From Ruminococcaceae bacterium UBA6364 (GTDB lineage Bacteria; Bacillota; Clostridia; Oscillospirales; Acutalibacteraceae): DNA of 17,673 bases. The position numbers and the translations under genes are program-made. Positions 1-7,140 of this stretch are shown in pieces. The notes under the pieces are model-generated. The model was not told the DNA's origin. It did no database searches and saw only the letters and a program-made list of their open reading frames with translations. Position 1 is the stretch's first letter; each line of letters opens with the position of its first letter. The stretch covers positions 1 through 17,673 of the forward strand of contig DJRI01000096.1 of the NCBI GenBank assembly GCA_002440045.1, in the 5' to 3' direction.

Positions 1-669
1 CACGGTGACTATCACCTGATTGTCCTCGCTCCGGCTTCCGTTCAGGAAATGGCAAGCCTCACGGTCAAGGGTTTTGAGCTTGCTGACAAGTACAGAATGG
101 TTGCAATGATCCTTGCCGACGGTACTATGGGTCAGATGATGGAGCCTGTTTCTCTTGACGTTGCCGAGGTTACTCCGGTTGAAAAGCCGTGGGCACTTAC
201 AGGTACAAAGTGCGAGAGAGAGCATAATATAGTCAATTCGCTTTACCTCAAACCCGAGGAGCTTGAAATAAAGAATTTTGAGAGATATCAGAAGTACAAG
301 ACGATTGAAGAAAATGAAACAATGTACGAGGAATATCTCATGGAGGACGCCGAGGTTTGCGTCGTTGCGTTCGGCATCACCGCTCGTGTTGCAAAGAATG
401 CGGTTAACGAGGCACGCAAGAGAGGCGTCAAGGTCGGCATGATAAGACCGATCACACTCTGGCCGTTCCCGACAAAGCCGCTCAAGGCCGCAGCCGAGAA
501 GTGCAAGAGATTTATCACAGTTGAAATGAACATGGGTCAGATGATTGACGATGTAAGACTTGCGATCGACTGCAAGAGACCGGTTGACCTTTGCAACCGT
601 GTCGGCGGAATGATCCCGACTCCCGAAGATGTTCTTTCGGCTATCATGTCAAACGGAGGTGCAGAATAA
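1..669 (+). CDS. vorB: 2-oxoacid:ferredoxin oxidoreductase, alpha subunit (VorB/KorA type), 3' part
   Basis: The reading frame is open from the first base, so the gene starts left of the window; about 222 C-terminal codons are present and end in TAA. The visible part covers the end of the pyrimidine-binding domain ([17 protein letters not shown] at the very start) and the following PFOR domain II, with a segment [17 protein letters not shown] typical of this subunit. In the family, alpha pairs with the TPP-binding beta subunit and with gamma to oxidatively decarboxylate branched-chain 2-oxoacids or 2-oxoglutarate to an acyl-CoA while reducing ferredoxin. The beta start codon overlaps its stop (TAATG), so the two are translationally coupled. 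Branched-chain (VOR) versus 2-oxoglutarate (KOR) specificity cannot be settled from this fragment; VorB is the usual annotation for clostridial proteins of this type. Confidence 0.9.
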   Translation, partial: HGDYHLIVLAPASVQEMASLTVKGFELADKYRMVAMILADGTMGQMMEPVSLDVAEVTPVEKPWALTGTKCEREHNIVNSLYLKPEELEIKNFERYQKYKTIEENETMYEEYLMEDAEVCVVAFGITARVAKNAVNEARKRGVKVGMIRPITLWPFPTKPLKAAAEKCKRFITVEMNMGQMIDDVRLAIDCKRPVDLCNRVGGMIPTPEDVLSAIMSNGGAE

Positions 670-1430
670 TGTCAGTTGTATTTGAAAAACCGAAATCATT
701 GACAGACGCAACGCTTCACTATTGTCCCGGCTGTACTCACGGTATTATCCACCGTCTTGTTGCCGAGGTAATTGATGAGCTTGGAATCGAGGGCGATACA
801 ATCGGTGTTGCATCGGTCGGCTGCTCTGTTATGGCATATAACTATTTCACATGTGACTTTGTTCAGGCGGCTCACGGCCGTGCTCCCGCCGTTGCAACAG
901 GCGTTAAGAGAAGCGACCCGTCAAAGATTGTATTTACATATCAGGGCGACGGCGACCTTGCCGCTATCGGTACTGCCGAGACGGTTCATGCCGCTGCAAG
1001 ACGTGAAAACATCACCGTTATTTTCGTTAACAACGCTATCTACGGTATGACAGGCGGTCAAATGGCTCCGACAACTCTTCCCGGCCAGGTTACTCAGACC
1101 TCTCCCTACGGCAGAGATGTTAATACGGTCGGTTATCCCGTTAAGGTATGCGAGCTTCTTTCAAACGTTGACGGTGCGGCTTATCTTGAGAGAGTTGCCG
1201 TCAACAACGTTAAGAATGTCAAGAACGCAAAGAAGGCTATCAAAAAGGCTTTCAAGAATCAGATAGAGGGCAAGGGTTTCTCGCTTGTTGAGGTTATTTC
1301 GACCTGCCCGACAAACTGGGGCATGACTCCGCAGAAGGCTCTTGATTGGGCTGAGGAGAATATGATTCCTTACTATCCTCTCGGAGTATATAAGGACATC
1401 GGAGAAAAGGAGGATAAGGGCAATGACTGA
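669..1430 (+). CDS. 2-oxoacid:ferredoxin oxidoreductase, beta subunit (TPP-binding)
   Basis: This 253-residue protein is the thiamine-pyrophosphate and 4Fe-4S subunit of the complex. Residues 19-22 are CPGC, with further cysteines at 52 (GCSVM) and 213 (TCPTNWG), matching the four cluster ligands of four-subunit oxidoreductases. The TPP/Mg site is GDGD at 93-96 followed about 25 residues later by NN at 121-122. The ATG at 669 shares one base with the alpha stop; a longer upstream reading of the same frame would run into the alpha gene and is not needed. The 3' end overlaps the gamma gene by 8 bases. Length is normal for the family. It produces low-potential reduced ferredoxin in the cytosol. 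Confidence 0.93.
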   Translation: MSVVFEKPKSLTDATLHYCPGCTHGIIHRLVAEVIDELGIEGDTIGVASVGCSVMAYNYFTCDFVQAAHGRAPAVATGVKRSDPSKIVFTYQGDGDLAAIGTAETVHAAARRENITVIFVNNAIYGMTGGQMAPTTLPGQVTQTSPYGRDVNTVGYPVKVCELLSNVDGAAYLERVAVNNVKNVKNAKKAIKKAFKNQIEGKGFSLVEVISTCPTNWGMTPQKALDWAEENMIPYYPLGVYKDIGEKEDKGND

Positions 1431-1953
1431 GAATATTATTATAACAGGTTTCGGCGGTCAGGGTATTCTGTTCGTCGGAAAAATCCTTGCTTATGCCGCA
1501 CTTTTAAAGGGCAAGCAGCTTTCATGGCTTCCCTCTTACGGTCCGGAAATGAGAGGCGGTACGGCTAACTGTCACGTTATCGTATCCGATGAACCTGTCG
1601 GCTCGCCGATTATCATCAATCCGAATATCTTGATCAGCATGAACAAGCCGTCACTCGAAAAATTCGAAAAAGACGTTGTTCCGGGCGGCACTATCATTTA
1701 CGATAAAACCCTTATAGACCGCACGGTTGAAAGAGATGATGTTACCGTAGTTCCGGTTGACGCTACCGGTATCGCAACAAAAGAGGGCAAGGCTCACATG
1801 GCAAACATGATTATGCTCGGCGCACTCTTAAAGGCTACAGGCATTTTCACTCTTGATGAAATCAAAGCCGGCGTTGAAAAGGCGGTTCCGGCTTCCAAAA
1901 AAGAAATGGCAGAAATTAACATGAAGTTAATTGAAGAAGGTTATAATAACTGA
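1423..1953 (+). CDS. 2-oxoacid:ferredoxin oxidoreductase, gamma subunit
   Basis: This 176-residue protein opens with the nucleotide-fold signature GFGGQG at residues 9-14 and carries [13 protein letters not shown] near residues 38-50, both hallmarks of the POR/KOR gamma domain. It would be the third subunit of the complex formed with the two preceding products. The start lies inside the end of the beta gene, and the upstream AAAAGGAGG (within 1404-1413) is a strong ribosome site. The small delta ferredoxin subunit, if present, must lie upstream of alpha, outside the window. Lysine is mostly AAG and arginine mostly AGA across these three genes, unlike the genes further right, which may reflect high expression. 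Confidence 0.92.
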   Translation: MTENIIITGFGGQGILFVGKILAYAALLKGKQLSWLPSYGPEMRGGTANCHVIVSDEPVGSPIIINPNILISMNKPSLEKFEKDVVPGGTIIYDKTLIDRTVERDDVTVVPVDATGIATKEGKAHMANMIMLGALLKATGIFTLDEIKAGVEKAVPASKKEMAEINMKLIEEGYNN

Positions 1954-2034
1954 TAGGCACGCTCATTATTCAATTACAGTTGTCGGCTCAAAGGTGCTTT
2001 ATTGACAGTTTAATATATGAAAGGAAGTGTTTTT

Positions 2035-2331
2035 ATGGCAGCGGCTAAACAGAAAAAAGCTTTGACCTACAAGGGCAAGCCGATTTACAGAAAAGGCAAC
2101 AAAATTTTCTACGGCAACCTTGAGGATCCCTTAATACTTGTGCTTGATATAGTTGAAACAAAAAACGTCAACGGGCTTAAAGTCGGCACAAAAATAAAAT
2201 TCAGTATCCAGGATAATACCGTAGACGAGGTCGGAACAGGCACGAATTACCGTTCCGGCGAAAGAGAAGATCTTTACAAGGCATTCGACATCGGCACTTG
2301 GTGGCTTCAGGACGCTTTATCGTCTTTTTAA
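2035..2331 (+). CDS. Small conserved protein of unknown function (98 aa)
   Basis: A soluble 98-residue protein with a basic N-terminus, a YKGKPIYRKGNKIFYGN segment near residues 12-28, a hydrophobic strand ILVLDIVET and a C-terminal DIGTWWLQDAL. There is no signal peptide or membrane segment. An in-frame ATG at 2017 is rejected as start because the AAGGAAG at 2021-2027 lies inside that extension and sits 7 bases before the ATG at 2035. Proteins of this general look occur as small conserved hypotheticals in Clostridia (from memory, not searched). It lies about 80 bases after the oxidoreductase gamma gene with no clear terminator or promoter between, so it may be co-transcribed with that operon. 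No function is proposed. Confidence 0.8.
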   Translation: MAAAKQKKALTYKGKPIYRKGNKIFYGNLEDPLILVLDIVETKNVNGLKVGTKIKFSIQDNTVDEVGTGTNYRSGEREDLYKAFDIGTWWLQDALSSF

Positions 2332-2341
2332 TGAAGGTATT

Positions 2342-2396
2342 GAGCCGTTGCAAACGGGCATTTTAAACGCTCATTTGCACGGCTCTTTCTTTTTTG
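2342..2396 (+). terminator. Rho-independent terminator after the small protein gene
   Basis: GAGCCG(T)TGCAAA at 2342-2354 pairs with TTTGCACGGCTC at 2374-2385 with a single bulged T, and is followed by TTTCTTTTTT. It would end the oxidoreductase transcript 10 bases after the stop codon. Between it and the next terminator (2397-2560) no gene is convincing; the only structure there is a 9-bp inverted repeat, TGCATAAAA at 2427-2435 and TTTTATGCA at 2472-2480. Confidence 0.8.
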
Positions 2397-2560
2397 TAAA
2401 AACAGCGGTACCCATTCACAAGCTCATGCATAAAAAACAATATACCTTGTTTCCGTTATTTCTTACCTCGCTTTTATGCAATATTTTATATGTCCTTTCC
2501 TGTTTGACTTTCGGATTTAGACATACGTTTTTAATGACGCAACACAATTGTTTCGCAACA

Positions 2561-2595
2561 AAAAAAATCGAGAATTAAAAACTCTCGATTTTTTT
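2561..2595. terminator. Bidirectional terminator between convergent units
   Basis: A perfect 13-bp stem: seven A plus TCGAGA at 2561-2573, a 9-base loop, and TCTCGA plus seven T at 2583-2595. The A-run and T-run flank the stem symmetrically, so it can terminate transcription from either side. It mainly serves the minus-strand gene that stops 30 bases to the right. Confidence 0.85.
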
Positions 2596-2624
2596 GCAGG
2601 ACTTTTAAACAAACCCTTTTGCGA

Positions 2625-3248
2625 TTATTCCGTATAATCTGCCGGCGCAAGATATGTTCCCGTTGAACCCGATGCGTCAAGGAATGAGAAATATCCAAGT
2701 TCATCGCAGGTTACATCCGCCGTATCAACGTAATCGACAACTGTCTTACCGTCGATTTTCACAATAATTCTCGGTCCCATTACAGTCGAAACAACTCCTG
2801 TTTCAACAGTGTACCACACTCCCGAAGTACATATACTTTCCTCGTTTGCAAAGGTTTTGACTATTCCTGTTTGAACAGCTCCGTTCACCTTTGCTCTCTT
2901 TTGTACTTCAAATACGTCACGCTTGATAACAATGGAATATCCTGTAGACCCCCAGAAATATGCATAATCGCTTTCCTGGTTAAAACCCCAGCCCTCATAG
3001 CCGGCAAGGTCGAATTTAGCCTTAAATTTCAAAAGCTGACTTCTTGAAAGCTGCTGACCGCTGTACACAGCATTATCATGACCTTTTCCAAGACACAGCA
3101 TACCGTTTTCAAAGCTGTTTTCCCAGTCGAAGTTGCCCGAAGCTATCGGGTTGTTTTCTTCGTCAATCAAAACGGCTTTGATTCTTGTCGAGCCGAGCTC
3201 AATGCCGAGAACGGCTTTTTTGTTTTCGATTAAATTCTTTGCAGTCAT
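2625..3248 (-). CDS. Chimeric ORF: N-terminus of FGGY-family kinase joined to LamG/DUF1080-like beta-sandwich tail
   Basis: The 207-residue product has two unrelated parts. Residues 1 to about 48 are the start of an FGGY carbohydrate kinase, with the phosphate-1 loop [19 protein letters not shown] and WENSFENG. In full-length clostridial relatives this runs into a protein of roughly 500 residues. From about residue 50 the sequence becomes a concanavalin-like sandwich: LKFKAKFDL near 73-81, [11 protein letters not shown] near 143-153, [15 protein letters not shown] near 161-175 and GYFSF near 185-189, as in domains that normally sit at the C-terminus of secreted carbohydrate-active proteins. 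No signal peptide is present and the kinase catalytic domain is missing, so neither activity is expected. AGGAG at 3255-3259 is well placed before the ATG, and the gene follows the phosphoesterase by 12 bases. It is either a deletion fusion or an assembly join near 3095-3110. Confidence 0.75.
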   Translation of the reverse strand: MTAKNLIENKKAVLGIELGSTRIKAVLIDEENNPIASGNFDWENSFENGMLCLGKGHDNAVYSGQQLSRSQLLKFKAKFDLAGYEGWGFNQESDYAYFWGSTGYSIVIKRDVFEVQKRAKVNGAVQTGIVKTFANEESICTSGVWYTVETGVVSTVMGPRIIVKIDGKTVVDYVDTADVTCDELGYFSFLDASGSTGTYLAPADYTE

Positions 3249-3260
3249 AAAAATCTCCTG

Positions 3261-4625
3261 TTATTCAAGTTCTATCGTTGCGTTATAATCCGAAATTCCG
3301 TAGTTTCCGACGGTGTTTTTCAGAATGTCATACATATTTATTTCTTCGCCCTGAGCGCCGTGAAGCTTTTTTTCAAGTATTTTAAACACGGGGTTAAGCC
3401 TTTTAAAGACTTTAAGAACCGTTTTGCCCATGGGTGTGTCCTCGGTATAAGGCTGGTCGCCCTCAAAGGTATATCTTGCAAGGTCCAAAGCGAGCGCTTT
3501 AAGTTTTATGTCTTTGACCTCTTTTTCTGCTTTGACAAAGAAAACGCGCGCAGTTTTGCCGACGGTCCAGGTGTCAAAAATTTTGCCTATCTTTTTCACC
3601 GGCCCGAAAAGAGCTTTTTTGTCGCCCGCGCCGAATTTTGACAAAAGCCTTTGTGGGTCGTCCTTCATACCGTCAAGAAGCGAAAGAATCATTCTTTCAA
3701 ACTGGTCTTTTAAATAGACGCTGCAGGACTTCCCCTTTGTGTCATATGAAAAATCGGGAACGGGAATACTTTCTATTTCGGCAACGGTAAAATTGTTTTT
3801 TAATGTTACGCGCCTGAAAAACGCGGGGCAGCCTATTACCGAGCCTGTGCAAACGTCAAAAAATCTGTTGCCGTTTTTTGTGGTTACAAAGTTAATGCTT
3901 TGATTGTGCATGTGCCCCGTAAAAATAAGGTGAACGCCGTTGTCCGCAAGAAGAGTGTAAAGCTTTTCGGCGTCTTTTTGACGTGCGTCGGGGATAAAAC
4001 ACAAAACAGGCTGTCCGGGCAAAACGGGGTAATGCTCCATTGCAATAACCTTTTGACCGTCTTTTTTTGCTTCGTCAAGCCGCTCTTTTATCCACAAAAG
4101 AAAGTCGTCGGAATACGCTTTGTTTGTGCCCTCTTCTGTGTCGTTGCACAAAACAAGAAGCCTTAGTCCGTCGCAAAGCTGCGTTATGTAAGAAAGATGC
4201 TCTTTATTGAACGAAAGCGCGCCGTCGTAGCCGAAATCCCTGTAAAGGCCGTATTGGTCAAAAAAAGAAATGCCCTCGACTTCTTTTCTTTCGCCGCCGT
4301 CATAACAAAACGGGTGCGGCTCTATGTCGTGCCCCGCCGTTACGACGTACACGTTTTTGCCGCTCTCTTTAAGCTCGCCGAGCATTTTTTTAAATTCAAG
4401 GTGGCTTTCTTTTTCGCCGTTAAACGAAAGGTCGCCGCCGAAAAGCACGGTGTTTGAGTCGGATGCGCTTTTTAAATATTCAAACAGCGCCTTGTTTATC
4501 GCCTCGGTTTCGGCAAAGCATTTTTGCTCAAAGTCCATAAACTCTTCGTACTCTTTGCCGTATGCGCCGAGAGAGCTTTTAAAATAATGGGGGTCTGCAA
4601 CAAAATAAAAAGTAAAATCTTCCAC
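3261..4625 (-). CDS. Calcineurin-like metallophosphoesterase
   Basis: A cytosolic protein of about 454 residues with the two-metal phosphoesterase motifs in order: D11-P-H13 (ADPHYF), GGD at 63-65, AGHD around 97-100, EHYP at 197-200 and the closing GHMH at 237-240. The third block is normally GNHD/E; here the Asn position reads Gly, so one metal or phosphate ligand is altered. About 200 C-terminal residues beyond the catalytic domain look helical and are unassigned. A GTG at 4634 allows three more residues, but the GAGGTG at 4632-4637 overlaps that codon and is spaced 6 bases from the GTG at 4625, which is therefore chosen. It has its own promoter and heads a two-gene unit with the chimeric ORF. 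The substrate is unknown. Confidence 0.85.
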   Translation of the reverse strand: MEDFTFYFVADPHYFKSSLGAYGKEYEEFMDFEQKCFAETEAINKALFEYLKSASDSNTVLFGGDLSFNGEKESHLEFKKMLGELKESGKNVYVVTAGHDIEPHPFCYDGGERKEVEGISFFDQYGLYRDFGYDGALSFNKEHLSYITQLCDGLRLLVLCNDTEEGTNKAYSDDFLLWIKERLDEAKKDGQKVIAMEHYPVLPGQPVLCFIPDARQKDAEKLYTLLADNGVHLIFTGHMHNQSINFVTTKNGNRFFDVCTGSVIGCPAFFRRVTLKNNFTVAEIESIPVPDFSYDTKGKSCSVYLKDQFERMILSLLDGMKDDPQRLLSKFGAGDKKALFGPVKKIGKIFDTWTVGKTARVFFVKAEKEVKDIKLKALALDLARYTFEGDQPYTEDTPMGKTVLKVFKRLNPVFKILEKKLHGAQGEEINMYDILKNTVGNYGISDYNATIELE

Positions 4626-4659
4626 AGATAACACCTCATAACGGCAAGATATTTATTTA

Positions 4660-4688
4660 ATTTTACCATTATTTATTTGCGTTGTCAA
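4660..4688 (-). promoter_or_regulatory. Sigma-A promoter for the metallophosphoesterase unit
   Basis: On the minus strand TTGACA (4688-4683) is followed by a 17-base spacer and TAAAAT (4665-4660). This is a consensus -35 and a 5/6 -10, about 35 bases before the chosen start codon. Confidence 0.75.
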
Positions 4689-4708
4689 TCGCGCGGCGCG
4701 TTTCGGAA

Positions 4709-4737
4709 TTGACTTGCGCCTTTTTAGGTGGTATCAT
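4709..4737 (+). promoter_or_regulatory. Sigma-A promoter for the C39-like gene
   Basis: TTGACT (4709-4714), 17-base spacer, TATCAT (4732-4737), with the ATG 29 bases downstream. It is divergent from the phosphoesterase promoter, with the two -35 boxes 20 bases apart. A longer frame opening at 4728 would start inside this -10 region and is rejected for that reason. Confidence 0.7.
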
Positions 4738-4766
4738 TAAATAACAAATTTTTCGGGGGCGCTTTT

Positions 4767-5306
4767 ATGCTTGAAAAAATAAACTATTCTCACAATAAAC
4801 CGATAGATATTAAAGACGGCTTTGTAAACGGACAAGGGAAGGGCGCGGCAAGCGCTTTAAGATACGGCTTTTTCCCTATGTCGTATAACGGCTGTGAAAT
4901 AATTGCCGCATATAATTTTTTAAAGCTCGAGGGGAGAAATGCCTTTTCTCTTGCCGAAATTGCACGCGATATGTATAAAGAGGTGTGGGCGTTTTGCGGG
5001 CTTTTAGGCTCAAACGTCTATCGCGCCGCGCATTTTTTCAAAAAACACGGAATACCGCTTGAACGCACGCTTTCCTACGACGCGTTTTTTGACGCGCTCG
5101 ACTCGTCAAAGCACGGCATTTTGTCATTCTGGAACGCGCGCCATCCGTTTCGCGGCGTGCACACCGTTTGTATAGAAAGAATTGACGGCGGCTACAGAAT
5201 TTATAACCGCTCGAATATGAAAACGGAGCCTTGCGAATATAAAACCCGTGAGGAAGTCACCGAAAAATGCCGTTTTATGTGCGGCTACTTTATACCGCGC
5301 GATTAG
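4767..5306 (+). CDS. C39-like (papain-fold) cysteine peptidase family protein
   Basis: A soluble 179-residue protein. The fold is suggested by a Cys at the start of a helix (YNGCEIIAAYNFL, C43), a His on a strand (VHTVCIER, H132) and an Asn/Asp position after the next strand (YRIYNRSN, N147), the order of the Cys-His-Asn triad in C39-like domains. The usual upstream oxyanion Gln is not evident. No signal peptide or transporter fusion is present, so it may be a processing or deamidating enzyme rather than a bacteriocin-exporter domain; that is inference. GGGGG at 4755-4759 precedes the ATG. The stop codon TAG lies in the terminal bases of a small palindromic repeat, so the present C-terminus may have been set by that insertion. 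Confidence 0.6.
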   Translation: MLEKINYSHNKPIDIKDGFVNGQGKGAASALRYGFFPMSYNGCEIIAAYNFLKLEGRNAFSLAEIARDMYKEVWAFCGLLGSNVYRAAHFFKKHGIPLERTLSYDAFFDALDSSKHGILSFWNARHPFRGVHTVCIERIDGGYRIYNRSNMKTEPCEYKTREEVTEKCRFMCGYFIPRD

Positions 5307-5351
5307 GCATAAGAAAGCCTGACGGCGGGGAAATTAATTTTTTATGCCTTA
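5304..5351. repeat. Miniature palindromic element between two convergent stop codons
   Basis: AGGCATAAGAAA (5305-5316) pairs with TTTTTTATGCCT (5338-5349) in a 12-bp stem with one G-T wobble. The left end TTAGGCATAAGA-AGCC matches 16 of 17 bases of the terminus of the 279-bp element further right, and the right end is TTATGCCT plus TTA. It looks like an internally deleted copy. Its ends supply the TAG stop of the plus-strand gene and the TAA stop of the minus-strand deacetylase, and its hairpin could act as a two-way terminator. Confidence 0.6.
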
Positions 5352-6215
5352 ACTCTGCTCTAATTTTGCAAAAAAGGTTTCACAGCTCTCTTTATACGGT
5401 CTGTTAAAGCGGCCGAGCTCATAAAGAGAGCCGTTTTCTTTAAGCCTGTTTATTTTTTCGCTGCAAGTAAGCGTCACCGTGTAGCCCTCGCTTTTTGCAT
5501 ATTCAAAAAGTATGTTGTTTCTTATGCCGTAAGGGTAGGCAAGAATTGTCGGCTGATTTAAAAGGCGCTCTTTAAAAGCAGTGTGCAAAAGTCCGAAATC
5601 GGAGGCTATGATTTTTTTATACGCTTCGTCGCTTTCGCCGTATATTTTTCCCATACCGCGGCGCGTGCCGAGCGAGTGCATATTGTAAGAATGATTGCCT
5701 ATTTCAATAAGCGGCTCTTTTGAAAGCTCTTTAATGTCGTCCCAGTTAAGATAGGCATAGGCGTCGTTCGTTTCGCCGCTTTTTGTATACATATCGGCAA
5801 GCGCGCCGACAATCGACACCACCGCAGGGTAATTAAACTCCTTTAAAAGCGGCAAAACCTTTGTCAAAAAACTGCGCTCGCCGTCGTCAAACGTAATAAC
5901 CACGGCGTTTTTCGGCAGCGTGCGGCTCTTTCCCGAAACAAAATCCTGCACGGTTTTAAGACTGACGGGGTTAAAGCCGTTGTCTTTCATATATTGAAAA
6001 TCGGCGCGAAGCTTTTCTTCGGGAATGACATAGTTGCCCCATATTGAACGGTTTTCGCTTATTTGGTGATACATAATTATTGAAAGTTGGCGCGTTTCGG
6101 GGGCTAAAACGTCTTTCACGGGGAAAACCGCCGACAGCGCCGCCGATAAAATGAGCAGAACGCATACGCCGCCGCTCACTGCCGAAAGAGTTTTAAAGCT
6201 TAAGGTTTTATACAT
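5349..6215 (-). CDS. Membrane-anchored polysaccharide deacetylase (NodB family)
   Basis: A 288-residue protein with an N-terminal signal-anchor (about residues 10-32) and an extracellular NodB domain. Motif 1 is TFDDG at 109-112 (D110 base, D111 metal ligand), motif 2 is HSYNMH with H175 and H180 as metal ligands, and AYPYG near 226-230 is the substrate-groove motif. It likely removes acetyl groups from peptidoglycan or another wall glycan. A start 17 codons further upstream exists, but AAGGGTG sits directly before the ATG at 6215, the same ribosome site used by lexA. The gene is divergent from lexA, and a LexA box overlaps its -35 region, so DNA-damage control is possible. Confidence 0.88.
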   Translation of the reverse strand: MYKTLSFKTLSAVSGGVCVLLILSAALSAVFPVKDVLAPETRQLSIIMYHQISENRSIWGNYVIPEEKLRADFQYMKDNGFNPVSLKTVQDFVSGKSRTLPKNAVVITFDDGERSFLTKVLPLLKEFNYPAVVSIVGALADMYTKSGETNDAYAYLNWDDIKELSKEPLIEIGNHSYNMHSLGTRRGMGKIYGESDEAYKKIIASDFGLLHTAFKERLLNQPTILAYPYGIRNNILFEYAKSEGYTVTLTCSEKINRLKENGSLYELGRFNRPYKESCETFFAKLEQS

Positions 6216-6233
6216 AAAATCACCCTTAACATC

Positions 6234-6262
6234 ACTATGAAAAAATTTTTCAAAAATTGCAA
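6234..6262 (-). promoter_or_regulatory. Candidate promoter of the deacetylase gene
   Basis: On the minus strand TTGCAA (6262-6257), 17-base spacer, CATAGT (6239-6234). The -10 matches at 4 of 6 positions. The -35 overlaps the left LexA box. Confidence 0.5.
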
Positions 6263-6273
6263 ACAAATGTTTG
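6260..6273. promoter_or_regulatory. LexA operator (SOS box) 1
   Basis: CAAACAAATGTTTG matches the Gram-positive SOS box CGAACRNRYGTTYG at 13 of 14 positions and extends to a 16-bp palindrome-like GCAAAC...GTTTGC. It overlaps the -35 of the deacetylase promoter and the start of the lexA -35, so one bound LexA dimer could repress both directions. Confidence 0.75.
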
Positions 6274-6302
6274 CTTTTTTCGGTTTTATGTGTTATTATA
6301 AT
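6271..6302 (+). promoter_or_regulatory. lexA promoter
   Basis: TTGCTT (6271-6276) lies 17 bases before TATTAT (6294-6299); a perfect TATAAT also sits at 6297-6302. Which hexamer is used cannot be decided by eye. The promoter is bracketed by the two LexA boxes. Confidence 0.65.
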
Positions 6303-6309
6303 AAAAAAC

Positions 6310-6323
6310 AGAATGTTTGTTCG
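6310..6323. promoter_or_regulatory. LexA operator (SOS box) 2
   Basis: AGAATGTTTGTTCG matches the SOS box at 12 of 14 positions. It lies just after the lexA -10 and before its ribosome site, the usual place for autoregulation. Confidence 0.6.
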
Positions 6324-6336
6324 GAAGGGTGATTTC

Positions 6337-6927
6337 TTGGAACCAATTAACGAGACTCAAAAAAAGATATACGAATTTCTTGTGGAGCGCTCGCAGGACG
6401 GCGTTCCCCCGTCAGTCAGAGAAATCGGCGCGGCTGTGGGGCTTAAATCAACTTCGTCGGTGCAAAGCAACCTTGACTCGCTCGAAAAGGCGGGCTATAT
6501 TATGCGCGACCCGCTTTTAAAACGTTCTATAAGAATTTTGGGGCAGGCAGAAAACGTTACACACGTTCCGCTTCTCGGCACGGTAACGGCGGGTATGCCC
6601 ATACTTGCCGTTGAGCAAATAGAAGGGTATATTCCGTATTCGGGAAGAGTGTCACGCGATAAATCGCTTTTTGCTTTAAGGGTTCGCGGCGAAAGTATGC
6701 TTTGGGCGGGCATTTTAAACGGCGATATTGTCATCGCCGAAAAAACGCCCTACGCTTCAAACGGCGAAATTGTTGTCGCAATGATTGACGACGAAGCCAC
6801 CGTAAAGCGCTTTTATAAAGAAAACGGTCATTTCAGGCTTCAGCCCGAAAACGACGAGTTTGAGCCGATTATTACAGACGAGGTTGCAATTCTCGGCAAG
6901 GTAATCGCGCTTATGAGGTACTATTGA
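6337..6927 (+). CDS. lexA: LexA repressor, SOS regulator
   Basis: A 196-residue protein of normal LexA length. Residues 1-68 form the winged helix-turn-helix, with the recognition segment VREIGAAVGLKSTSSVQSNL near 27-46. The self-cleavage site is A85-G86 in VTAGMPI, and the latent peptidase dyad is S120 (RGESM) and K157 (TVKRF). RecA filaments would stimulate self-cleavage and derepress SOS genes. The start is TTG at 6337, preceded by AAGGGTG five bases upstream. An upstream in-frame TTG at 6271 lies inside the promoter and is rejected. The gene is monocistronic, ending at a terminator about 50 bases on. Confidence 0.97.
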   Translation: MEPINETQKKIYEFLVERSQDGVPPSVREIGAAVGLKSTSSVQSNLDSLEKAGYIMRDPLLKRSIRILGQAENVTHVPLLGTVTAGMPILAVEQIEGYIPYSGRVSRDKSLFALRVRGESMLWAGILNGDIVIAEKTPYASNGEIVVAMIDDEATVKRFYKENGHFRLQPENDEFEPIITDEVAILGKVIALMRYY

Positions 6928-6978
6928 ACATAATTTTGTTCCGAAATGCGAAAATAATTATTAATAATTCTTAAATTC

Positions 6979-7010
6979 AAGGGCTTGCAGAACGGCGCAA
7001 GCCCTTATTT
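6979..7010 (+). terminator. Terminator after lexA
   Basis: AAGGGCTTGC (6979-6988) pairs perfectly with GCAAGCCCTT (6997-7006) around an 8-base loop, followed by a modest ATTTT tail. Confidence 0.75.
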
Positions 7011-7085
7011 TACGCCGTTTTTCGGGCGAAGCGCCGCCGCGCGCAAAAATATTTTCTTAAAGGGAATAATCATTTTACATTCCGA

Positions 7086-7094
7086 TGATATAAT
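7086..7094 (+). promoter_or_regulatory. Extended -10 promoter of the SGNH hydrolase gene
   Basis: TGATATAAT is a perfect -10 hexamer with the TGN extension. No good -35 is found at the standard spacing. The start codon is 46 bases downstream, after the ribosome site GGAAGGTG. Confidence 0.55.
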
Positions 7095-7140
7095 TTGTTC
7101 ACGCTACAGGTGTAGAGCAATAATATCGGAAGGTGATTAT

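Noticed and set aside
2002..2016. TTGACA followed by TAATAT as a promoter for the small protein
   Set aside because: The two hexamers are only 3 bases apart; no -10 lies at 16-18 bases after TTGACA except in the ribosome site.
2348..2578. A 76-codon plus-strand frame after the first terminator
   Set aside because: It begins inside a terminator stem, has no ribosome site, and ends inside the second terminator; the composition is that of AT-rich intergenic DNA.
6985..7140. N-terminal extension of the SGNH hydrolase frame
   Set aside because: It would start inside the lexA terminator and lie ahead of the -10 box; the signal peptide begins exactly at the ATG at 7141 with a good ribosome site.
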